From Falsochrobactrum tianjinense (lineage in GTDB: Bacteria; Pseudomonadota; Alphaproteobacteria; Rhizobiales; Rhizobiaceae), in the NCBI RefSeq assembly GCF_019100495.1, contig NZ_JAHRVA010000007.1:10223-74222 (forward strand): a stretch of DNA of 64,000 bases, given 5' to 3'. Shown here piece by piece: positions 36,833 to 45,893 of this stretch. The notes beneath the pieces are model-generated. The model worked only from the letters and a program-made list of their open reading frames with translations. It made no database searches and was not told the DNA's origin. Numbering within the stretch: position 1 is the first letter of the stretch; each line of letters starts with the position of its first letter. The translations under genes and the position numbers were made by a program.

Positions 36833-37303
36833 TCAGTTGCGACCGTCTTTCGTGAAAGCCTCGCGCCATTCATCCGGAATACGGCGCGGATGACCCTGCT
36901 TTGTAATCATCACCGCCTCAACTCTCGCCTCGCAGAGCAAACGCTCCTGACAAGTGATCTTCTGCGTCATGATAACCCGCGCGCCGCGGATTTCGCTGAC
37001 CCGGGTTTCAATAGCGATGAGATCGTCCATACGCGCCGGTGCCCGATAATCAATCTCCATGCGCCGCACGACCCAGACCATTTCCTCGCCCAACGAACCA
37101 TCCGCGAGCTCGATATGGTGCACACCCTGAAGACGCAGGAAATCGGTGCGGCCACGTTCGAAAAATTCAAGATAACGGCCATGATAGACAAAGCCCGAAA
37201 AATCCGTATCGGCATAATAGATGCGCGCCAAAAGCCGATGGCCGCCGTCTTTCAACTCGCCAGATATAGATCTGCCCGGTGCCTGATATTTCCCGTCAGT
37301 CAT
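36833..37303 (-). CDS. ybgC: YbgC, Tol-Pal-associated acyl-CoA thioesterase
   Basis: 156 residues, hotdog fold of the 4-hydroxybenzoyl-CoA thioesterase family. The active-site region is [20 protein letters not shown] with the catalytic aspartate (YADTD). It hydrolyses short- to medium-chain acyl-CoA and is often encoded beside tolQ, with a role linked to phospholipid metabolism. Its start overlaps the ruvB stop in ATGA, so it is read with the ruv genes. Confidence 0.9.
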   Translation of the reverse strand: MTDGKYQAPGRSISGELKDGGHRLLARIYYADTDFSGFVYHGRYLEFFERGRTDFLRLQGVHHIELADGSLGEEMVWVVRRMEIDYRAPARMDDLIAIETRVSEIRGARVIMTQKITCQERLLCEARVEAVMITKQGHPRRIPDEWREAFTKDGRN

Positions 37304-38343
37304 TCTTCTTCCATAAAAAGGCCGAACTGCGTCTGTCGAATAATTTCAGCAGGAGCAGGAAGCCCCATATGCTGCCATGCGACCGCCGTCAGTACGCGCC
37401 CGCGCGGCGTGCGCTGCAAAAAGCCTTGTTGGATAAGATAGGGCTCGATAATGTCCTCAATCGCGTCGCGCGGCTCCGACAGCCCTGCGGCAATCGTTTC
37501 GATGCCGACGGGACCACCGCCGAAATTGCGTGCGATCATGTCGAGATAACGCCGGTCGAGCTGGTCAAAGCCGCGATGATCGACTTCGAGGCGCGACAGC
37601 GCCTCGTCGGCGATCTTGCGGTCGATGACATCTGCGCCTGCGACCAGCGCGAAATCGCGCACGCGGCGCAAAAGACGTCCGGCAATACGCGGCGTACCAC
37701 GCGAACGGCGCGCGACTTCCAGCGCACCATCCGCCGAAATGCCCATCTGCATGATGCGCGCGCCGCGCCGCACGATATATTCCAGCTCCTCGACCGTATA
37801 GAAATTAAGCCGCACCGGAATGCCGAAACGGTCGCGCAACGGCGTGGTCAGTAGACCGAGACGGGTTGTGGCTGCAACCAGCGTAAACTTGGCAAGGTCG
37901 ATTTTCACCGAACGCGCCGCCGGTCCCTCGCCGATGATGAGATCAAGCTGGAAATCCTCCATCGCCGGATAGAGAATTTCCTCGACTGCCGGGCTGAGGC
38001 GGTGAATCTCGTCGATAAAGAGCACGTCGCGCTCTTCAAGATTGGTAAGCAGTGCCGCCAGATCGCCGGCCTTGGCGATGACCGGACCAGAGGTGGATCG
38101 GAAATTAACGCCAAGCTCCTTGGCCATGATCTGCGCCAGCGTGGTCTTGCCAAGACCGGGTGGCCCGACAAAAAGCACATGGTCGAGCGCTTCCCCACGC
38201 ACTTTGGCCGCCTCGATAAAAACCTTAAGATTGGCGCGCGCCGCCGCCTGCCCGACAAAATCGCCCAGCGTTTGCGGACGCAATGTGGTGTCGGCGTCTT
38301 CTCCGCGCTTGTCAGCATCAATGAGAGGATTACGATCGCTCAT
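37300..38343 (-). CDS. ruvB: RuvB, Holliday junction branch-migration helicase
   Basis: 347 residues. AAA+ ATPase with Walker [12 protein letters not shown], Walker [12 protein letters not shown] and sensor VAATTRLG, plus a C-terminal winged helix ([20 protein letters not shown]). It forms the hexameric motors that drive branch migration with RuvA. It belongs to the ruvC-ruvA-ruvB operon and precedes ybgC with a 4-nt overlap. The start gives [18 protein letters not shown]. Confidence 0.96.
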   Translation of the reverse strand: MSDRNPLIDADKRGEDADTTLRPQTLGDFVGQAAARANLKVFIEAAKVRGEALDHVLFVGPPGLGKTTLAQIMAKELGVNFRSTSGPVIAKAGDLAALLTNLEERDVLFIDEIHRLSPAVEEILYPAMEDFQLDLIIGEGPAARSVKIDLAKFTLVAATTRLGLLTTPLRDRFGIPVRLNFYTVEELEYIVRRGARIMQMGISADGALEVARRSRGTPRIAGRLLRRVRDFALVAGADVIDRKIADEALSRLEVDHRGFDQLDRRYLDMIARNFGGGPVGIETIAAGLSEPRDAIEDIIEPYLIQQGFLQRTPRGRVLTAVAWQHMGLPAPAEIIRQTQFGLFMEEE

Positions 38344-38383
38344 GGCGTTTTCCTCGCATGGACCCGGCTTTCAGGCAAGCGTC

Positions 38384-39001
38384 TCACCGCGACAGCTCCT
38401 TCAATCCAAGCCGGATGAGCTTGGCCGAATCAGCCCCCTCTCCCGCCTCCCTCATGGCCGCGGCCACCGCATTGGCGGCCTGGTCACGCGAATAGCCAAG
38501 ATTGGCAAGCGCCGAAACCGCATCCGCCACCGGAGCGGGGGCAGCGCCTGCGCCAAGCTCCTGCTTGAGCCCGATCGTGCCGCTGGCCTCGCCAGCAAAG
38601 GCGGGTGCCTTGTTCTTCAACTCGGTGACGATACGCTCGGCGACCTTCTTGCCGACACCGGGCGCGCGCGACACCATGGCAAGATCGCGCAGCGCAATCG
38701 CATTGGCGAGTTCAGAAGCAGACAAGGTTCCAAGTACGGCAAGCGCAACCTTGGCTCCCACCCCCTGCACATTCTGCAACAGGCGGAACCATTCGCGCTC
38801 AAGCTGCGAGGCGAAACCGTAAAGACGGATCATATCCTCGCGCACATAGGTTTCGATGAACAATATAACGGCTTCCCCCACGCCGCCGAGATTGCTCAGT
38901 GTTCTAGCCGAACAGAACGCGACATAGCCAACACCGTGTATATCGACAATGACATGATCATCGGCGATTTCATCGATTACGCCCTTCAGTTTACCGATCA
39001 T
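38384..39001 (-). CDS. ruvA: RuvA, Holliday junction DNA-binding protein
   Basis: 205 residues from the ATG giving [15 protein letters not shown]. Domain I is an OB fold ([23 protein letters not shown]), domain II has helix-hairpin-helix motifs ([17 protein letters not shown] and [13 protein letters not shown]), and domain III is a UBA-like C-terminal domain that contacts RuvB. It follows ruvC by 8 nt and precedes ruvB by 40 nt. Confidence 0.95.
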   Translation of the reverse strand: MIGKLKGVIDEIADDHVIVDIHGVGYVAFCSARTLSNLGGVGEAVILFIETYVREDMIRLYGFASQLEREWFRLLQNVQGVGAKVALAVLGTLSASELANAIALRDLAMVSRAPGVGKKVAERIVTELKNKAPAFAGEASGTIGLKQELGAGAAPAPVADAVSALANLGYSRDQAANAVAAAMREAGEGADSAKLIRLGLKELSR

Positions 39002-39009
39002 TACGCCCC

Positions 39010-39531
39010 TCAACCAGCCAGTAATGCCTGCATCCGGCGCGCGCTTACAATGCTCTGCCGATGATGGGCATGGCAAATGGCGATAGCCAGCGCATCGGCA
39101 GCGTCGCTCGTGTCGAACGTAGCGCGTGGCATCAACACCTTCACCATCATATGAATCTGCTGCTTCTCACCATGACCTACACCAATCACGGCTTTCTTGA
39201 CCGCATTGGGCGCATATTCCGCAACTGCGAGACCCGCCTGCGCCGGTGCCAGCAGCGCAATGCCGCGCGCCTGCCCCAGCTTCAGTGTCGCCGTGGCGTC
39301 CTTATTGACGAAAGTGTGCTCGACGGCTGCTTCATGCGGCATGTGATCATGCAGTACTTTCGCAAGCCCTTCATGCAGTTGACAGAGCCGTGAGGCGAGA
39401 TCCATTTCAGCATTCGAAGAGATCGTACCGGAGCCGATGAAATGCAGCGAATTTCCCAGCGATTCGACAATGCCCCAGCCGGTACGGCGCAGGCCCGGAT
39501 CGATACCAATGATGCGAATCGTTTCTTTCAT
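39010..39531 (-). CDS. ruvC: RuvC, Holliday junction resolvase
   Basis: 173 residues. RNase H-like fold with catalytic acidic residues: Asp11 in [15 protein letters not shown], Glu in AAVEHTFVN and Asp in the C-terminal [14 protein letters not shown]. It cuts Holliday junctions held by RuvA. First gene of the ruvC-ruvA-ruvB-ybgC run. Confidence 0.95.
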   Translation of the reverse strand: MKETIRIIGIDPGLRRTGWGIVESLGNSLHFIGSGTISSNAEMDLASRLCQLHEGLAKVLHDHMPHEAAVEHTFVNKDATATLKLGQARGIALLAPAQAGLAVAEYAPNAVKKAVIGVGHGEKQQIHMMVKVLMPRATFDTSDAADALAIAICHAHHRQSIVSARRMQALLAG

Positions 39532-39640
39532 AAGTGAACCCTATCCCAGACGGATTCACTTGACACCACAAAAGTGAACAAAAGAGAAACATAAGTCACG
39601 CAATCCACAACCGGCTACAACCAGGCACGGGAGAACAGGC

Positions 39641-40210
39641 TTATGAGGCGCCGAAAGCAGTCTTGAGCAAGACGATCTGCTCCGAAACCGGATTGCCGCC
39701 GGAATGGCCTTGTAGAGAAACGACTTCGCCATAGACATTGCGGTCCATGCGACGCACACGGGACTGCAAACCTATCGAACGCTCGATAAGTTCGATGAAG
39801 TCCTCAGGCAACTCGCTCCAACCCGCTGCAGCTTCGCCCGCGGAAGGCGTATCGAGACGGATCTTGGATTTTTCGGCGGCGATCTGCTGGCGTGTCATCT
39901 CGCCGTTGCGCGCGGCGCGCTGCAATAGAAGCCACGAAGCGACCTGCATGAGACGCGTGGTCAGGCGCATTGATTCGGCCGCATAAAGCGTGGCCGCCAC
40001 CCGCGAGAGATTGCGCGCATTTTCGCGCCCCTCGCCGTCGAGATAGCTCGCGGCTTCCTCGACCATATCCATGCCTTCACCGTAAATCGGCTTGAAGGAG
40101 TCCGAGAAGACCATACGCTCGGCGAGGCTGATCATATTGCCCGGCATTTGTCCCTGTTCGCTAATCACTGCTCTGCCACCTTGCATAGCCGCGACAGGCG
40201 GCCAATCCAT
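39641..40210 (-). CDS. rcdA: RcdA-like protein (DUF1465)
   Basis: 189 residues as the longest frame. The conserved core begins around MISLAERMVFSDSF, so the true start may be one of several in-frame ATGs up to residue 26. DUF1465 includes Caulobacter RcdA, a three-helix dimer that is an adaptor for ClpXP degradation of CtrA and other substrates in the cell cycle. Visible core: DMVEEAASYLDGEGRENARN and ESMRLTTRLMQVASWLLLQR. It lies upstream of ruvC on the same strand, separated by 109 bp. The CtrA link is inferred from family. Confidence 0.82.
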   Translation of the reverse strand: MDWPPVAAMQGGRAVISEQGQMPGNMISLAERMVFSDSFKPIYGEGMDMVEEAASYLDGEGRENARNLSRVAATLYAAESMRLTTRLMQVASWLLLQRAARNGEMTRQQIAAEKSKIRLDTPSAGEAAAGWSELPEDFIELIERSIGLQSRVRRMDRNVYGEVVSLQGHSGGNPVSEQIVLLKTAFGAS

Positions 40211-40411
40211 TGCCCGCTTCCGCGCAATGCGGAGGCGAAATACTCATCGAACTTCTGTTCGATCATGGAGACGCTCAAGACGGAACAGGCAGATCAGATG
40301 AGTCCACGATAAACTGCACCTTCATGCACTGTGGCGCAAGTTTATGTTTAACGTTCGGTTAATATTTCACGGCTGTTTTGAAAGGATGGCGGGAACCGAC
40401 CTATTTTCGCC
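40211..40411. other. Intergenic DNA between the small RNA candidate and rcdA
   Basis: AT-rich stretches around 40320-40380 are compatible with the rcdA promoter. No gene or strong structure is seen. Confidence 0.3.
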
Positions 40412-40515
40412 CATAAAAAAAGAGCCGCAAAGGCGGCTCTCAGGAGTTTAACAGGGAGGCGTCAAACAGAGTGGCTAAACCACTCGGTAAGAATCCAGCC
40501 GAACTGGATGTAAAC
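40412..40515 (-). ncRNA. Candidate trans-acting small RNA
   Basis: On the minus strand: hairpin ATCCAG-ttcgg-CTGGAT (40493-40509), hairpin GAGTGG-tttag-CCACTC (40469-40485), a single-stranded CGCCTCCCTGTTAAACTCCTG, and a strong intrinsic terminator AGAGCCGC-ctttg... closing at 40421-40440 with seven T. No reading frame precedes this terminator, and the opgC-type gene upstream already has its own terminator at 40597-40618. The unpaired CUCCC next to the terminator hairpin is the anti-ribosome-binding-site design of alphaproteobacterial small RNAs such as the AbcR type. The 5' end is estimated. Confidence 0.55.
40414..40440 (-). terminator. Orphan intrinsic terminator (3' end of small RNA candidate)
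   Basis: AGAGCCGC (40421-40428) pairs with GCGGCTCT (40433-40440). The minus strand continues with TTTTTTTATGG. It is about 194 bp beyond the nearest minus-strand gene, which has another terminator. Confidence 0.8.
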
Positions 40516-40596
40516 CATTTAAAGCGATTAAGATTAATGAAAAGTTAATATCGTAAAATACAGTGGAATAATTCCGCGAAACATCGTTCTCAGTAA

Positions 40597-40618
40597 AAAG
40601 CCGCCCAGAGGCGGCTTT
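40597..40618 (-). terminator. Terminator of the OpgC-family gene
   Basis: AAAGCCGCC (40597-40605) pairs with GGCGGCTTT (40610-40618), loop CAGA. The minus strand continues TTACTGAG after five T. It starts 16 bp after the stop codon. Confidence 0.85.
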
Positions 40619-40633
40619 CTAGATGGGGAGCCA

Positions 40634-41836
40634 TCACACTTGCGGCAATACCTGCTTGGGCCGATTGGCGAGCGGCGCTTTCGCAGCTGCGGCAATTATT
40701 GCGGGTATGGGTTTGGCGGCGGGCTTCTTGCCCCAGCCGATGCTCGGCAGCCATTCAAGGTAATAGGCCAGAGCGAACTGCATCACCACACCGGTTGCAA
40801 TCAGCAGCGTGTCATAGGGCAGGCCGCCCGGATTTACGAGCTTCATCACCTGCGCCACCATCGCAAGCAACGTGCCGGCGATGAAAACGGGAAGCGAATG
40901 CTTGCCCAGAATGGCCAACGGATTGTGCGGCGCAGTCCGGGCAATGCTGTTGAGCGTCGGAACCACCGCAATCAGATAAGCTATCGCCAGCACATGCAGC
41001 AGACGCGGCGCGGACAGGAATGTCTTGTCGAAACCGGTGAGCACGGCGGGCATGCCCATCGACGCATCGATTCCCCAAAGCGGAATGCGAACCCAGGCAA
41101 GCGACAGCACCAGATAGCCGACGGCCACAGCGATCAACGCAGGATGCGCGAACAGCTTGCCGCCACGGCGCACATGCATCGTACCGGCAACGCCGATAGC
41201 GAACACGAACTGCCATGAAAACGGATTGAGAAACCATACGCCTTCCGTCGGATAATTGATCGGCGCAAAATGATAAAGTCCCGACAGCAGCCAGACCGCA
41301 CCCGATACGCCCAGCATCAGGAACAGATTGACGCGTGCCAGCAAAAGCATCAGCGGCGTCATCAAAAGCAGCACGGCATACATGGACAGGATATTATTAT
41401 AGCCAAGCTGATGGCCGAGCGTGACCAGACCCAGCAGGGCCTCCACCGGCTGCTTGACGAGCGGGCCGATATTGATCTGACTGAGAAGCTCGCCATGCTT
41501 GAGGAAGATGGCGGCGGCGGCGAATATGCCGATCGTGGCCAATGTCGTCATGATATGTGCCGTATAGAGCACACCGGCGCGCCGCCACATTTTCAGCGAC
41601 AGCAGCAAGCGGTTGCCTGGAGCAAATTTACTGCCATAGGCGAGCGCCACGGCCATGCCGGAGATAAGCACGAAAGCTTCGGCCGAGTCCGAAAAACCCA
41701 GATTCTTATGGGTGAAATGCTCGTAAACCGTTCCCGGAATATGATTGATGAAAATGGTCAGCAGCGCCAGTGCGCGGAAGACGTCAATGCGTGTATCCCG
41801 CCCTTGCGGCACCGTTTTTGCCGTTTCAATCGTCAT
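40634..41836 (-). CDS. opgC: OpgC-family membrane protein (periplasmic glucan succinylation)
   Basis: 400 residues, about ten membrane helices. The N-terminal signature RIDVFRALALLTIFINHIPG and FSDSAEAFVLISGMAVALAY are those of the OpgC family, an acyltransferase-like group. OpgC adds succinyl groups to osmoregulated periplasmic glucans. In Brucella and Rhizobium the equivalent (Cgm-type) protein modifies cyclic beta-1,2-glucan. It is monocistronic. The family may hold several paralogues, so assignment to the glucan modifier itself is not certain. Confidence 0.78.
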   Translation of the reverse strand: MTIETAKTVPQGRDTRIDVFRALALLTIFINHIPGTVYEHFTHKNLGFSDSAEAFVLISGMAVALAYGSKFAPGNRLLLSLKMWRRAGVLYTAHIMTTLATIGIFAAAAIFLKHGELLSQINIGPLVKQPVEALLGLVTLGHQLGYNNILSMYAVLLLMTPLMLLLARVNLFLMLGVSGAVWLLSGLYHFAPINYPTEGVWFLNPFSWQFVFAIGVAGTMHVRRGGKLFAHPALIAVAVGYLVLSLAWVRIPLWGIDASMGMPAVLTGFDKTFLSAPRLLHVLAIAYLIAVVPTLNSIARTAPHNPLAILGKHSLPVFIAGTLLAMVAQVMKLVNPGGLPYDTLLIATGVVMQFALAYYLEWLPSIGWGKKPAAKPIPAIIAAAAKAPLANRPKQVLPQV

Positions 41837-42055
41837 TTCGCCTGCCTGTCATCTATTTATCCGCCACTCGAAGACGGCTTTCATTTGATGGTATATAGCT
41901 GTTAATTCCGGCGAAACGCGGTTGGCCCCAATCAACTTTCCTTCCAACCTAAAACATAATGCCAGTATCGGGCACTCTGCCGCGAAAGGGCTGTTAAATG
42001 CCGGTCACTTACTTTATGCCCGAATTCCATCAATGTTTTTCGCTAGGTTAGCTTT

Positions 42056-42721
42056 ATGAACGCGCCCTCCACCACCAAACAACCCGAACGCTGCCGTGTC
42101 CTGCTCGTTGCCCCGCCGCTTGCAGATGCGAACGCACTCGCTGGTCTTCTAACAGCGGCCCTTTCGGGCGGTGATGTCGCAAGCGTGATCCTCGATTCAG
42201 GTGATCTTGACGAGGCAAGTTTTCAGGCAGCAGCGCAAAAAGCTGTCCCCGTCATTCAGGCGGCAGGCGCTGCCGCCATTATTCTCAACGATACGCGCAT
42301 TGCCGGTCGTGTTGGCGCGGATGGCATCCACATCGAAGGCAACACCGCCACGCTTGCGGAGGCCATCGAAAAGCATACGCCCAAAATGATTGTCGGAACC
42401 GGCAATCTGCGTGACCGTCACGGCGCGATGGAAATCGGAGAACTTCAGCCCGATTATGTTTTCTTCGGTAAGATTGGCGCTGATACAAAACCCGACGCCC
42501 ATCCGCGCAACCTCGCATTGGCGCAATGGTGGTCGGAAATGGTCGAGATTCCCAGTATCGCGCAGGCGGGCAATTCGCTGCAAAGCATTATTGCCACAGT
42601 CCGCACCGGCGCTGATTTCGTGGCGCTCGGACGCGCCGTCTTCGAAGCGGACGACCCCGCCAAGGCTGTAGCCGAAGCCAACCAGTTGCTCGATGAACAC
42701 GCTCCCTCTATTGAAAACTGA
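42056..42721 (+). CDS. ThiE/TenI-like TIM-barrel protein
   Basis: 221 residues. The barrel pattern of thiamine-phosphate synthase is present: AAGAAAIILNDTRIAGRVGADGIHIEG, MIVGTGNLRD (cf. iG-S-H motif), PDYVFFGKIG, SIAQAGNS and GADFVALGRAVFE. Several ThiE catalytic positions differ: the usual DxxD/HLGQxD is ADGIHIEG and the phosphate loop lacks the GGI. It may therefore be a ThiE paralogue with another role. No thiamine gene or THI-box riboswitch is adjacent. It is followed 24 nt later by the Sel1 protein gene. Confidence 0.72.
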   Translation: MNAPSTTKQPERCRVLLVAPPLADANALAGLLTAALSGGDVASVILDSGDLDEASFQAAAQKAVPVIQAAGAAAIILNDTRIAGRVGADGIHIEGNTATLAEAIEKHTPKMIVGTGNLRDRHGAMEIGELQPDYVFFGKIGADTKPDAHPRNLALAQWWSEMVEIPSIAQAGNSLQSIIATVRTGADFVALGRAVFEADDPAKAVAEANQLLDEHAPSIEN

Positions 42722-42745
42722 GTTCACCAAGGTCGCTTCGCCCTC

Positions 42746-43777
42746 ATGAAGAGCAGATTTCTTATCACCGCCGCTTTGATTTTTATGCTTTTCCCTCCAC
42801 TCGCACTGGCTGCGGGAGAAGCTATCGAAACGCATGGAAACGCAAACAACAAGGGCGACAGACCAGCGGAAAAACCCGTAATGCTGCCCCAGCCCGCCAC
42901 GACCGGGCCGATGCCCGCAATCGACCCGAACCGCTTTGGCGACAGGCCCCCTGATGAAGCTTTCGGAGCCTATCAGCGCGGCCTTTATCTCACAGCCTTC
43001 AACCTCGCCATGCCACTGGCCGAAAAAGGCGATCCGGCATCGCAGACGCTGGTTGCGGAAATATATGCGCGTGGCCTCGGTATCCCTGCTGATCAGGAAA
43101 AGGCTGCGCATTGGTATGCCAAGGCAGCGGAGCAAGGCGTCAACGAAGCGCAATTTCGCTATGCGGCTTTGTTGCTTCAGGGCAAATATGTCCAGAAAGA
43201 CCCGGCCAAAGCCGAAAAGTTGATGCAAAAGGCGGCCGAAGGCGGAAATACCATGGCGCAGTTCAATTACGGCCAGATTCTGCTGATGAAAACCTCTGGA
43301 AAGGTAGGGCTTGACGCCGCATTCCCGTGGTTTGAGAAAGCCGCCGAAGCAAAACTGCCCGATGGCGAATATGCGCTCAGCCAGATTTATGCCAATGGCT
43401 CTGTCAAGATTGCCCGCAACGATAAAAAGGCCCGTGAATATTTGTTGCGTGCTGCGCAAAAGGGATATGACACAGCACAATTCGATCTGGCGCGCTGGCT
43501 GGTCGAAGGCCGTGGCGGCGAGCGCAATTACGAGCAGGGCTTCGGCTGGATGTCTCTGGCCGCACAGCGAGGCACGGTTGCCGCGCAAACCTGGCTTGCG
43601 CGGCTTTATCGCGACGGCATCGGCACCGAAGGCAATACGGTCAAGGCTGCGGCATGGTATATCATCGCCCAGCGCGCCGGTTTTCGCGCGCCCGACCTCG
43701 ATGACATGATGGACGGGCTTACCGACGAACAGCTCAAGCAAGCCGTCGAAACGGCCAATAATCTGCGTGTGCGGTAG
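42746..43777 (+). CDS. Secreted Sel1-repeat (tetratricopeptide-like) protein
   Basis: 343 residues with a signal peptide ([21 protein letters not shown]). After a polar linker comes a solenoid of about six Sel1-like repeats. Examples are [53 protein letters not shown] and [23 protein letters not shown]. Sel1 repeats in periplasmic proteins mediate protein contacts. ExoR, which holds back a sensor kinase in rhizobia, is one example, but this protein is not recognisably ExoR. It is probably in one transcript with the ThiE-like gene. Confidence 0.78.
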   Translation: MKSRFLITAALIFMLFPPLALAAGEAIETHGNANNKGDRPAEKPVMLPQPATTGPMPAIDPNRFGDRPPDEAFGAYQRGLYLTAFNLAMPLAEKGDPASQTLVAEIYARGLGIPADQEKAAHWYAKAAEQGVNEAQFRYAALLLQGKYVQKDPAKAEKLMQKAAEGGNTMAQFNYGQILLMKTSGKVGLDAAFPWFEKAAEAKLPDGEYALSQIYANGSVKIARNDKKAREYLLRAAQKGYDTAQFDLARWLVEGRGGERNYEQGFGWMSLAAQRGTVAAQTWLARLYRDGIGTEGNTVKAAAWYIIAQRAGFRAPDLDDMMDGLTDEQLKQAVETANNLRVR

Positions 43778-43977
43778 ATTCAGGCTGTTTTTCGCTTTCA
43801 AAACCCTCTGATTGCCCGCTCAGGCTTGCACAAAGAGCCGTTTTGTGGTCTTGGAAACGCCGATTATTGTGGTCCGAGTTAAGATGGACGCAAGCCCCGT
43901 GCGCAAGCGGGAGATTGCCTTTCACTCATGATGCACCGGACCATGAACGATTCCACATTTATTCCCGGATCAAGCTT

Positions 43978-44538
43978 ATGAAAATCAATGGTAACGAAAT
44001 CCGCCCCGGCAATGTCATCGAGCACGATGGCAGCCTGTGGGTTGCGGTCAAGACCAATGCGGTCAAGCCCGGCAAGGGCGGCGCTTACAATCAGGTCGAA
44101 CTCAAGAACCTCATCAACGGCACCAAGCTCAACGAGCGTTTCCGTGCCGCTGAAACCGTCGAGCGCGTTCGTCTGGAGCAGAAGGACTTCTCGTTCCTTT
44201 ACGAACAGGGCGACGCGTTGATTTTCATGGATACCGAGTCCTACGAGCAGCTTGAACTGGCGAAGGATTTTGTCGGCGACCGTTCCGCCTTCCTTCAGGA
44301 CGGTATGATGGTGACTGTCGAGCTTTATGAAGAAAAGCCCATCGGCATCCGTCTGCCCGATCAGGTAACGTTGGCAATTACCGAAGCCGACCCGGTCGTC
44401 AAGGGCCAGACTGCAGCTTCTTCCTACAAGCCAGCCATACTTGAAAACGGTATCCGTATCCTCGTTCCGCCATTCATCGGATCGGGCGAGCGCGTGATCG
44501 TCGACACCAATGAACTGACCTACGTCAGCCGCGCCTGA
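43978..44538 (+). CDS. efp: Elongation factor P
   Basis: 186 residues from the ATG giving [11 protein letters not shown]. Three beta-barrel domains with the modification loop [11 protein letters not shown], whose Lys33 matches the site lysylated by EpmA in E. coli. It rescues ribosomes stalled at polyproline, relevant here because TonB and TolA carry many prolines. The upstream frame is non-coding. Confidence 0.95.
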   Translation: MKINGNEIRPGNVIEHDGSLWVAVKTNAVKPGKGGAYNQVELKNLINGTKLNERFRAAETVERVRLEQKDFSFLYEQGDALIFMDTESYEQLELAKDFVGDRSAFLQDGMMVTVELYEEKPIGIRLPDQVTLAITEADPVVKGQTAASSYKPAILENGIRILVPPFIGSGERVIVDTNELTYVSRA

Positions 44539-44582
44539 TCCGGCGCTCCCGCCTCTTCTGGGAGCGGCGCCACTTTCGCTTT

Positions 44583-44605
44583 GCGGCGCCGCGACGTGGC
44601 GCCGC
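44583..44605. repeat. GC-rich hairpin between efp and the suhB-type gene
   Basis: GCGGCGCC (44583-44590) and GGCGCCGC (44598-44605) form a perfect 8-bp stem. A second GC-rich hairpin (GGCGC...GCGCC, about 44543-44572) lies just after the efp stop and may be its terminator, though neither has a U-run. Confidence 0.4.
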
Positions 44606-44675
44606 CGTCCAATGTCCGCCTGCGGGCATTGCGACAGTTCTTTCTCAGATTGCTCAGTTTTGAAGGACGATCAAA

Positions 44676-45467
44676 ATGGCTCGTTCAGCCCTCCTCAATG
44701 TTATGGTTCAGACCGCCATCAAGGCCGGACGCAGCCTTGCGCGCGATTTCGGCGAAGTCCAGAATCTTCAGGTTTCTCTCAAAGGCCCTGGCGATTATGT
44801 CAGCCAGGCAGACCGCCGCGCCGAAAAAATCATCTATACCGAACTGAGCCGTGCTCGCCCGGATTACGGTTTCCTGATGGAAGAATCGGGCGAGGTCGAA
44901 TCGAAAGACGGGCAGCATCGCTGGCTGGTCGATCCCCTCGACGGTACCACAAACTTCCTGCATGGCATTCCGCTTTTCGCCGTCTCTATCGCTCTTGAGC
45001 GTCAGGGACAGATCGTTGCAGGCGTCATCTACAATCCGGCCATGGACGAGCTTTACACTGCCGAACGCGGCGGCGGCGCGTTTCTCAATGATCGCCGCCT
45101 GCGTGTTGCCGCACGCGGCAAACTGGTCGATTCGGTCATCGGCACTGGCATTCCGCATCTGGGCCGAGGCCATCACGGTCATTATCTCGTCGAATTGCGC
45201 AATGTCATGGCCGAAACCGCTGGCATCCGCCGCATGGGTGCGGTCGCACTAGACCTCGCTTATGTCGCGGGCGGACGCCTGGACGGCTTCTGGGAAGACG
45301 GCATGCATCCATGGGATATGGGCGCAGGCATGCTGATGATCCGCGAGGCAGGCGGCTTCATATCCGACAAGAATGGCGGCCAGGAAATTTTTGCCACCAA
45401 AAGTATTGTTGCAGGCAACGAGGCTATTCACGGCGCACTTCTCAAGACGCTCAAAAAGCCGATCTGA
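44676..45467 (+). CDS. suhB: Inositol monophosphatase family protein, SuhB type
   Basis: 263 residues. Metal-dependent phosphatase with Glu69-Glu70 (FLMEESGE), the DPLDGTTNF motif (Asp86, Asp89) and WDMGAGMLMIREAGG near the C-terminus. It hydrolyses inositol-1-phosphate or related sugar phosphates. In E. coli SuhB also works with NusA/RNA polymerase in rRNA antitermination. Which role dominates here is not readable. It lies 137 bp after efp on the same strand. Confidence 0.88.
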   Translation: MARSALLNVMVQTAIKAGRSLARDFGEVQNLQVSLKGPGDYVSQADRRAEKIIYTELSRARPDYGFLMEESGEVESKDGQHRWLVDPLDGTTNFLHGIPLFAVSIALERQGQIVAGVIYNPAMDELYTAERGGGAFLNDRRLRVAARGKLVDSVIGTGIPHLGRGHHGHYLVELRNVMAETAGIRRMGAVALDLAYVAGGRLDGFWEDGMHPWDMGAGMLMIREAGGFISDKNGGQEIFATKSIVAGNEAIHGALLKTLKKPI

Positions 45468-45473
45468 AATAGA

Positions 45474-45499
45474 AAACCGGGCGATTTCCCGCCCGGTTT
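45474..45499 (+). terminator. Terminator of the suhB-type gene
   Basis: AAACCGGGC (45474-45482) pairs with GCCCGGTTT (45491-45499), then CCGATATTAAGATATTTTTAG. Just after the stop. Confidence 0.7.
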
Positions 45500-45893
45500 C
45501 CGATATTAAGATATTTTTAGCACGGACTAATTTGGAGTATCCGTATACAATGTATAGCTAAATATTAGCCATACATTGCTTGGAGTACATCCAGAAATTT
45601 GTGCCCCGAGGTAATAGCAACGTTAAACAGTAGTCCAGCAATAATACTTAACATATTTCACCATTTTCAATTTTGTATTTCTAACGATTCAATATTATTG
45701 ATGATCACGAAATATAACAATTCGCAATTTTGTATTTTTATATTAGCCCCAATTTTTTATATACCTATAGATGATACTGGCAAGCGAGCGCGCACCACAT
45801 CAGTGACACGGAATTTTCTTATTTGAAATGATTCCGCTTCGGGAAAGAATGCGATAGGCTCCCGGCCAGAAGCACATCCATGGAGCGAAACGC
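45500..45893. other. AT-rich intergenic stretch with an imperfect palindrome
   Basis: About 330 bp from 45500 to 45830 is far more AT-rich than the rest of the window. It holds CAATGTAT...ATACATTG (45548-45555 with 45571-45578), flanked on both sides by TTGGAGTA, and two copies of CAATTTTGTATTT (near 45669 and 45723). A GTG-started frame of 75 codons here has no ribosome binding site and a low-complexity AT-driven composition, so I do not call it. It may be a relic of transferred DNA or a regulatory region. Confidence 0.5.

Noticed and set aside
42197-43801. A 534-codon minus-strand frame opposite the ThiE-like and Sel1 genes
   Set aside because: It covers two real genes with signal peptide and repeats on the other strand. 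No family features.
44539-44675. suhB RNA motif upstream of the suhB-type gene
   Set aside because: Only GC-rich hairpins without a U-run are present. They fit the end of efp better, and I see no clear match to the motif.
45599-45826. A 75-codon frame in the AT-rich gap
   Set aside because: GTG start without a ribosome binding site; composition reflects the AT-rich DNA. It may be real only if the region proves transcribed.
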